The translations under genes and the position numbers were made by a program. Positions 60,126 to 64,000 of a DNA stretch of 64,000 nucleotides are shown here, one piece after another. A model generated the notes under the pieces. The model saw nothing but the letters and a program-made list of their open reading frames with translations. It was not told the DNA's origin and did no database searches. The DNA is from Marinovum sp034669705 (GTDB taxonomy: Bacteria > Pseudomonadota > Alphaproteobacteria > Rhodobacterales > Rhodobacteraceae). The DNA lies in assembly GCF_034669705.1 (NCBI RefSeq), contig NZ_JAXMOR010000005.1, positions 62,001-126,000 of the forward strand, written 5' to 3'. Numbering within the stretch: the stretch's first letter is position 1; every line of letters starts with the position of its first letter.

Positions 60126-60735
60126 ACGCGGCTATCACCATGGCAACCTGCGGCAGGCGCTGATTGATGCGGCGCTGAAGCTGATCGAGGATCGGGGGCC
60201 GACCGGCTTTACCCTGTCCGAGGCGGCCAAGCAGGCTGGCGTGACCCCGGCGGCAGTCTATCGCCACTTCGAGGGCCGCGAGGACCTGATCGCCGAGGCG
60301 GCCCTGCAGGGTTACGAGATCTTCGCCCACGTGATGGAATACGCCTATGACGGCGGCAAGCCCTCGGCGCTGGGGGCCTTCGAGGCCACCGGCCGCGCCT
60401 ACCTGGCCTTTGCCCGCAAGCACCCCGGCCACTACATCGCGATGTTCGAAAGCGGCGTCTCGGTCAACAAGACGCCGGATCTGGCCGCCGCCTCGGCCCG
60501 GGCCCGTGGCGTGCTGGAAAAGGCTGCAGAGGGGCTGTCGGAACACATTCCGGCCGACAAGCGGCCCCCCGCCGCGATGTTCTCGGCGCATATCTGGGCG
60601 ATGAGCCACGGCGTGGTCGAGCTGTTTGCCCGCGGCTCGCCCGGCACCCGCAGCCCCTATCCGCCGGAAGAATTGCTGGAAGCCGGAATTGGCATATACC
60701 TGCGCGGGCTTGGCCTGATCCCGCCGGACGCGTAA
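60118..60735 (+). CDS. TetR/AcrR family transcriptional regulator
   Basis: A 205-residue repressor. The N-terminal helix-turn-helix is ALIDAALKLIEDRGPTGFTL followed by SEAAKQAGVTPAAVYRHFEG; the C-terminal part (about 80-200) is a helical ligand-binding domain of the TetR_C_33-like kind with AYLAFARKHPGHYIAMFESG. Inducer unknown. It overlaps ppk2 by 8 bases and precedes the sulfotransferase gene by 9 bases, so it may be part of a three-gene unit. Confidence 0.92.
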   Translation: MPKRGYHHGNLRQALIDAALKLIEDRGPTGFTLSEAAKQAGVTPAAVYRHFEGREDLIAEAALQGYEIFAHVMEYAYDGGKPSALGAFEATGRAYLAFARKHPGHYIAMFESGVSVNKTPDLAAASARARGVLEKAAEGLSEHIPADKRPPAAMFSAHIWAMSHGVVELFARGSPGTRSPYPPEELLEAGIGIYLRGLGLIPPDA

Positions 60736-60744
60736 GGCAGACCC

Positions 60745-61602
60745 ATGAGCGACAAGACCTTCTTCCTCGGCCTCGGTGGCCAGAAATGCGGATCGAGCTG
60801 GATCCAGGCCTATCTCAACCGGCAGGCGGGCGCCGACTTCGGCCGGCTCGGCGAATACCAGATCTGGGAGGCCGACCTCGGCTCGGTCTTTGATCGCTAC
60901 AAAGTGCCGCAGCCCTCCGCCCTCGAAACGCTGCGCGCCGAGGCCAAGCGCCGGCTGGGCCTGTCAGAGCCTGCCGCCTATCTGCGCTGGCGCCTGCAAC
61001 GGGACCGGTCGCAGTATTTCGGCTATTTCGAACGGCTGCTGGCCAAGCCCGGCGTGACCATGACCGGTGACATCACACCCAGTTATGCCGCCTTGCCCGC
61101 GCCGCTGCTGCACAAGATCAAGGACGGTTTCGAAGCCTCTGGAATTGCGACGAAAGCCATGTTCTCGATGCGCGACCCGGTGGCCCGAATCCGCTCGCAT
61201 TACCGGATGGATCTCGACAAGGGCATCGCCCCGGAGCCTGTGGATTTCGAGACCGGTCTGCGCGCCTTTTACCCCAGCGCGGAGGCCGCCGCGCGCACCC
61301 GCTATGACATGACACTCGACGCCATGGAGACGGTCTTTGCCCCCGAGGACCGCTTCCTCTGCCTCTTCGAGGAGCTCTTCACGCCAGAGGGCGTCACCGC
61401 GCTGGCGGGGTTCGCCGGCGTCCCGGTCGAGGCCGGGGCCGGCAGCCGCAAGGTCAACGCCCGCGGCTCGGCCGGCGGCATCTCTGACGCATTGACCGCC
61501 GAGATTGCCCGCCATTACGCCCCGGTCTATGCCGCGGTGGCCCGACGGCTGCCGCAGGTGCTCGAACTCTGGCCCAGCGCGCGGTTTCTCACCAGCGCAT
61601 GA
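60745..61602 (+). CDS. Sulfotransferase family protein
   Basis: A 285-residue protein. The 5'-phosphosulfate-binding loop is LGLGGQKCGSSWIQAYL (about 8-24) and the 3'-phosphate-binding region KAMFSMRDPVARIRSHYRMD, both characteristic of PAPS-dependent sulfotransferases. The acceptor is unknown; a glycosyltransferase is encoded head-on next to it (14-base overlap), so a glycan acceptor is plausible. It follows the TetR gene closely. Confidence 0.85.
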   Translation: MSDKTFFLGLGGQKCGSSWIQAYLNRQAGADFGRLGEYQIWEADLGSVFDRYKVPQPSALETLRAEAKRRLGLSEPAAYLRWRLQRDRSQYFGYFERLLAKPGVTMTGDITPSYAALPAPLLHKIKDGFEASGIATKAMFSMRDPVARIRSHYRMDLDKGIAPEPVDFETGLRAFYPSAEAAARTRYDMTLDAMETVFAPEDRFLCLFEELFTPEGVTALAGFAGVPVEAGAGSRKVNARGSAGGISDALTAEIARHYAPVYAAVARRLPQVLELWPSARFLTSA

Positions 61603-62626
61603 GGCCGGCGTCGATCAGCTGCTGCGGCGATTCAAAGCGCACCGAGTTCTCGTCCAGAAAACTGCCCTCCCGGGCCTGCATGCGCGCCAGAAGCTCGGCA
61701 TAATAGCGGTACTTCGCGGCACCGTTGGCATGTGCGCCCCATGTCATGGCGCGGGCGATCTTGTCCGCGAATTGCGCGGTAAAGACGAAATGCGCCACCG
61801 TCAGCAAAACGGTCTCGCTGGGCGGCAGGTTGGCGTAATGCGAGCCGGTCAGCCGGCTCTGCCCGTCGCGCAGCACCAGCGGCGTCTTGTGGCGTGGCGA
61901 CTTCTGGAACTGCTGCGCCTTCCTGGCCTTCGACGACATGTAGAGCCGTTGCAGCCCCCGCCGCTCGACCTTGGGCTCGATCCCGAACTGCTTGAAAAGC
62001 CGCGCGGTTTTCGATTTCCCCAGAAGCTCAGGCTGGGCGCCGGGGACCAGCCTGACCAGTTCTTCCGACTGGAAATAGGGATAGGCTTCGAGCAGCCCGT
62101 CAAAGCTGCGCGGCAGATCGCCGGAAAGCCCGGCCACATCGGCGGGAAAGAACTCCACCACCGTAGAAATCGCCGAAGGCGCGCCCTCGGCCGCGAGCCG
62201 GGTCACCACCTCGCGGATCGAGCTGACACCGGGGGGCAGCAGCAGGAACTCGTCGGCATCGACATAGGCCACATAGGCGCCGTCGAAGAACAGATGCGGC
62301 AGGGCGATCTTGAAGTAGGTGCCGGCGCGCTCTTGCCGGGTCTCGCCCTCGGGGTCGCGATAGGTGATCTCGTCGCCGAAGCCGAGGTCTGACTGCATCA
62401 CCACGCAATCGGGCTGCGCGGCAAGATAGGTGACGGTGCCGTCGTCGGAGGCGTCGTCGAAGATCAGGAACTGCTCGAAACCGATGGCGCGGTAGTGCGA
62501 CAGGAAGGCCGGCAGGAATCCCATCTCGTTCTTCATGGTGGAAAACAGCGTCAGCCGGTCGGCGTCCACCTGCCCGCTCACCACCCGGGCCAGCCGGCCC
62601 GCGTCTTCTATGCCATATGCGCTCAT
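61589..62626 (-). CDS. Glycosyltransferase family 2-like (GT92/DUF23-type) protein
   Basis: A 345-residue glycosyltransferase of GT-A fold. LTLFSTMKNEMGFLPAFLSH and FEQFLIFDDASDDGT form the nucleotide-binding start, and the metal-binding DxD is D123-A-D125 in YVDADEFLLLP. No membrane segment. The acceptor is not known; roseobacter relatives occur with capsule or exopolysaccharide genes. I start it at the ATG at 62626; an extension to 62686 is arginine-rich and non-conserved. Convergent with the sulfotransferase. Confidence 0.85.
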   Translation of the reverse strand: MSAYGIEDAGRLARVVSGQVDADRLTLFSTMKNEMGFLPAFLSHYRAIGFEQFLIFDDASDDGTVTYLAAQPDCVVMQSDLGFGDEITYRDPEGETRQERAGTYFKIALPHLFFDGAYVAYVDADEFLLLPPGVSSIREVVTRLAAEGAPSAISTVVEFFPADVAGLSGDLPRSFDGLLEAYPYFQSEELVRLVPGAQPELLGKSKTARLFKQFGIEPKVERRGLQRLYMSSKARKAQQFQKSPRHKTPLVLRDGQSRLTGSHYANLPPSETVLLTVAHFVFTAQFADKIARAMTWGAHANGAAKYRYYAELLARMQAREGSFLDENSVRFESPQQLIDAGLMRW

Positions 62627-62709
62627 GTCAGAGCCTTCGGATCTTGCGCGGCGCGCGTCAAGCCCCTGCGCGAGGAGGCCCCGCAAGGGCCGAGGAGCAG
62701 CACATGAAA

Positions 62710-62734
62710 AAGGCCGCCTGAAACAGGCGGCCTT
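62710..62734 (-). terminator. Terminator of rplM-rpsI
   Basis: AAGGCCGCCTG-AAA-CAGGCGGCCTT: a perfect 11-bp stem flanked by A and T runs, 23 bases after the rpsI stop. It is symmetric and could work on both strands. Confidence 0.9.
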
Positions 62735-62757
62735 TTCCGAAATCTTGGTGGTACAGC

Positions 62758-63246
62758 TTAACGCTTGGAGAACTGGAAGCTCCGGCGCGCCTTGCGCTTA
62801 CCGTATTTCTTGCGTTCCACCACGCGGCTGTCGCGGGTCAGGAAGCCGGCGGCCTTCAGAGCGCCGCGCAGGCTGGGATCATAGAGTTGCAGCGCCTTGG
62901 AGATGCCGTGCTTGACCGCACCGGCCTGACCGGAGAGGCCACCGCCCTTGACGGTTGCCTGCACGTCGAACTGGTCTTCGACACCGGCGACCGAAAACGC
63001 CTGGCGCAGGATCATCTGCAGCACCGGACGGGCGAAATAGACGTTCAGTTCCTTGCCGTTGACGGTGACCTTGCCGGAGCCCGGCTTGATCCAGACACGG
63101 GCGACCGCGTCCTTCCGCTTGCCGGTGGCATAGGCACGGCCCAGCGCGTCACGCACGGGCTCGCGCGGGGTTGCCACCTCGGCCACGGCCTCGACACCGC
63201 CGGTGACGGCGTTCAGGTCTTCGAGGGAATTCACTTGCTCAGCCAT
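62758..63246 (-). CDS. rpsI: 30S ribosomal protein S9
   Basis: A 162-residue S9 with an N-terminal extension of about 30 residues before the conserved GRAYATGKRKDAVARVWIKP. It ends in the basic tail KKYGKRKARRSFQFSKR, whose last arginine reaches the P-site tRNA. Its ATG overlaps the rplM stop by 1 base (TAATG), so translation is coupled. Confidence 0.98.
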   Translation of the reverse strand: MAEQVNSLEDLNAVTGGVEAVAEVATPREPVRDALGRAYATGKRKDAVARVWIKPGSGKVTVNGKELNVYFARPVLQMILRQAFSVAGVEDQFDVQATVKGGGLSGQAGAVKHGISKALQLYDPSLRGALKAAGFLTRDSRVVERKKYGKRKARRSFQFSKR

Positions 63247-63710
63247 TATTTCGCCACCCGGGTGTTTTTCGAGTTCATGTTCTTGACGTCGAGCACTTCG
63301 GGCGACTGCGCCTCATGGGGGTGCTCGGTGCCGGCATAGACGCGCAGGTTGGTCATCTGCTGGCGCGCCAGACGGTTGCCCGGCAGCATGCGCTTGACCG
63401 CGAGGGTCACGACGCGCTCGGGGTGGGCGCCCTCGAGGATTTGCTGCTTGGTGCGCGACTTGATGCCACCGGGGTGGCCGGTGTGCCAGTAGTGGTGCTC
63501 TTCGCGCTTCTTGCCGGTCAGCTGGACCTTGTCGGCATTGACGATGATGACGTTGTCACCGCAGTCCATGTGGGGCGTGAAGGAGGGCTTGTGCTTGCCG
63601 CGCAGGCGCGTGGCGACGATCGAGGCGAGACGACCGAGCACCACGCCTTCGGCGTCGATGACGATCCATTTCTTCTCGATGTCTGCCGGTGTCGCAGAGA
63701 AGGTTTTCAT
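63246..63710 (-). CDS. rplM: 50S ribosomal protein L13
   Basis: A 154-residue L13: KWIVIDAEGVVLGRLASIVA, then GKHKPSFTPHMDCGDNVIIV and GHPGGIKSRTKQQILEG, the expected family sequence. It is first in the rplM-rpsI operon, with a strong promoter about 70 bases upstream. Confidence 0.98.
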   Translation of the reverse strand: MKTFSATPADIEKKWIVIDAEGVVLGRLASIVATRLRGKHKPSFTPHMDCGDNVIIVNADKVQLTGKKREEHHYWHTGHPGGIKSRTKQQILEGAHPERVVTLAVKRMLPGNRLARQQMTNLRVYAGTEHPHEAQSPEVLDVKNMNSKNTRVAK

Positions 63711-63779
63711 ATCGGGTCTACCCTTGGGTCTTGAGGTCCGACGCTTCGGGGGACCCCCGGCGCCAAATTCGATGGGCGG

Positions 63780-63807
63780 GTTATAAAGGCTTGCGGGTCA
63801 CAGTCAA
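63780..63807 (-). promoter_or_regulatory. Sigma-70 promoter of rplM-rpsI
   Basis: On the minus strand TTGACT (63807-63802), 16 bases, TATAAC (63785-63780): near-consensus boxes, as expected for ribosomal protein genes. The 174-base gap 63711-63884 is more AT-rich than its surroundings and shows no gene. Confidence 0.75.
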
Positions 63808-63884
63808 GTTGGGTTGTCGCGAATTATGGCAGTGATTTCAATATCTTGAAAATTAGGTACTATTTTACCCCACAATTCACCCGG

Positions 63885-64000
63885 TCACACCCCGATGTTC
63901 TGCGGCGGATTGTCCAGCAGGCGGCGCAGGCGCAGCATCGCGTCCTCGAAGGCGGCCAGCGAGACCTCGGCATTGATCGAGATCCGCACCGCATGCGGCA
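63885..64000 (-). CDS. C-terminal end of a probable PLP-dependent aminotransferase/MocR regulator (partial)
   Basis: A minus-strand frame enters from the right edge and stops at 63885. The last residues read HAVRISINAEVSLAAFEDAM, then LRLRRLLDNPPQNIGV. The pattern NAVRIS...E.A..RL..LL is typical of the end of fold type I aminotransferase domains, including MocR-type GntR regulators. Only 37 codons are visible, so the exact family stays open. Confidence 0.55.
   Translation of the reverse strand, partial: PHAVRISINAEVSLAAFEDAMLRLRRLLDNPPQNIGV

Overview
The window is a stretch of core chromosome from a high-GC Gram-negative alphaproteobacterium, most likely a member of the Rhodobacteraceae (roseobacter group). 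The reasons are the very high GC at third codon positions, the syntenic blocks lptF-lptG-lptD-surA-pdxA-rsmA and prfA-prmC-DUF4167, the lysC-ptsP neighbourhood, and lineage-typical families (DUF455, TIGR02281 protease, SoxR, FadL, MetA, PPK2). No phage, integrase, transposase, CRISPR array, tRNA or rRNA was seen. Genes are tightly packed, often with TGATG or ATGA stop/start overlaps. The genus assignment is inference.

Layout. 1-5.8 kb: peroxiredoxin and DUF455 pair; an M23 peptidase overlapping a bactofilin (cell-wall shaping module); Ppx/GppA phosphatase; HNH nuclease. 6-13 kb: VOC protein, a minus-strand run of CobK, AlkA-type glycosylase and esterase, an anchored acidic protein, a ribbon-helix-helix regulator with a PHB-depolymerase-like esterase, and an MFS transporter. 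12.3-17.6 kb, minus strand: phytoene-synthase-like protein, citramalate synthase, cysS, EamA transporter and VOC protein, divergent from soxR. 17.6-29.3 kb: YjbR, TfoX-C, VOC, ndk, an ABC-F ATPase, MarC, a membrane aspartic protease, a very long secreted caspase-TPR protein, holC and pepA. 29.5-36.9 kb: the lipopolysaccharide export and outer-membrane biogenesis operon. 37.3-42.9 kb: DUF4167, prmC, prfA, small secreted proteins, agmatinase and mazG. 43-48.4 kb: sulfotransferase-like protein, nucleoside hydrolase, GNAT, NhaP-type antiporter, ZntB and DUF533. 48.5-57.2 kb: lysC, a secreted HExxH protein, ptsP, two related secreted small-domain proteins, an EamA transporter, FadL and an NTPase. 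57.3-64 kb: metA, hydrolase, PPK2, TetR, sulfotransferase, glycosyltransferase, rplM-rpsI, and the end of a probable MocR/aminotransferase gene.

How it fits together. Envelope biogenesis is prominent (M23-bactofilin, LptF/G/D, SurA, FadL). Amino-acid metabolism recurs (cimA for isoleucine, lysC and metA for the aspartate family, cysS). Polyphosphate turnover (Ppx, PPK2) and PHB turnover are both represented. The most interesting regulatory signal is a 13-residue minus-strand leader ORF with tandem cysteine codons, directly followed by a hairpin and U-rich run, just upstream of cysS; it looks like a cysteine-responsive attenuator. Other notable signals are a perfect 16-bp palindrome in front of the ribbon-helix-helix regulator, three copies of a composite intergenic repeat, G-rich tandem repeats, and GCCCCGGG palindromes. 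All functions are assigned from sequence reading only.
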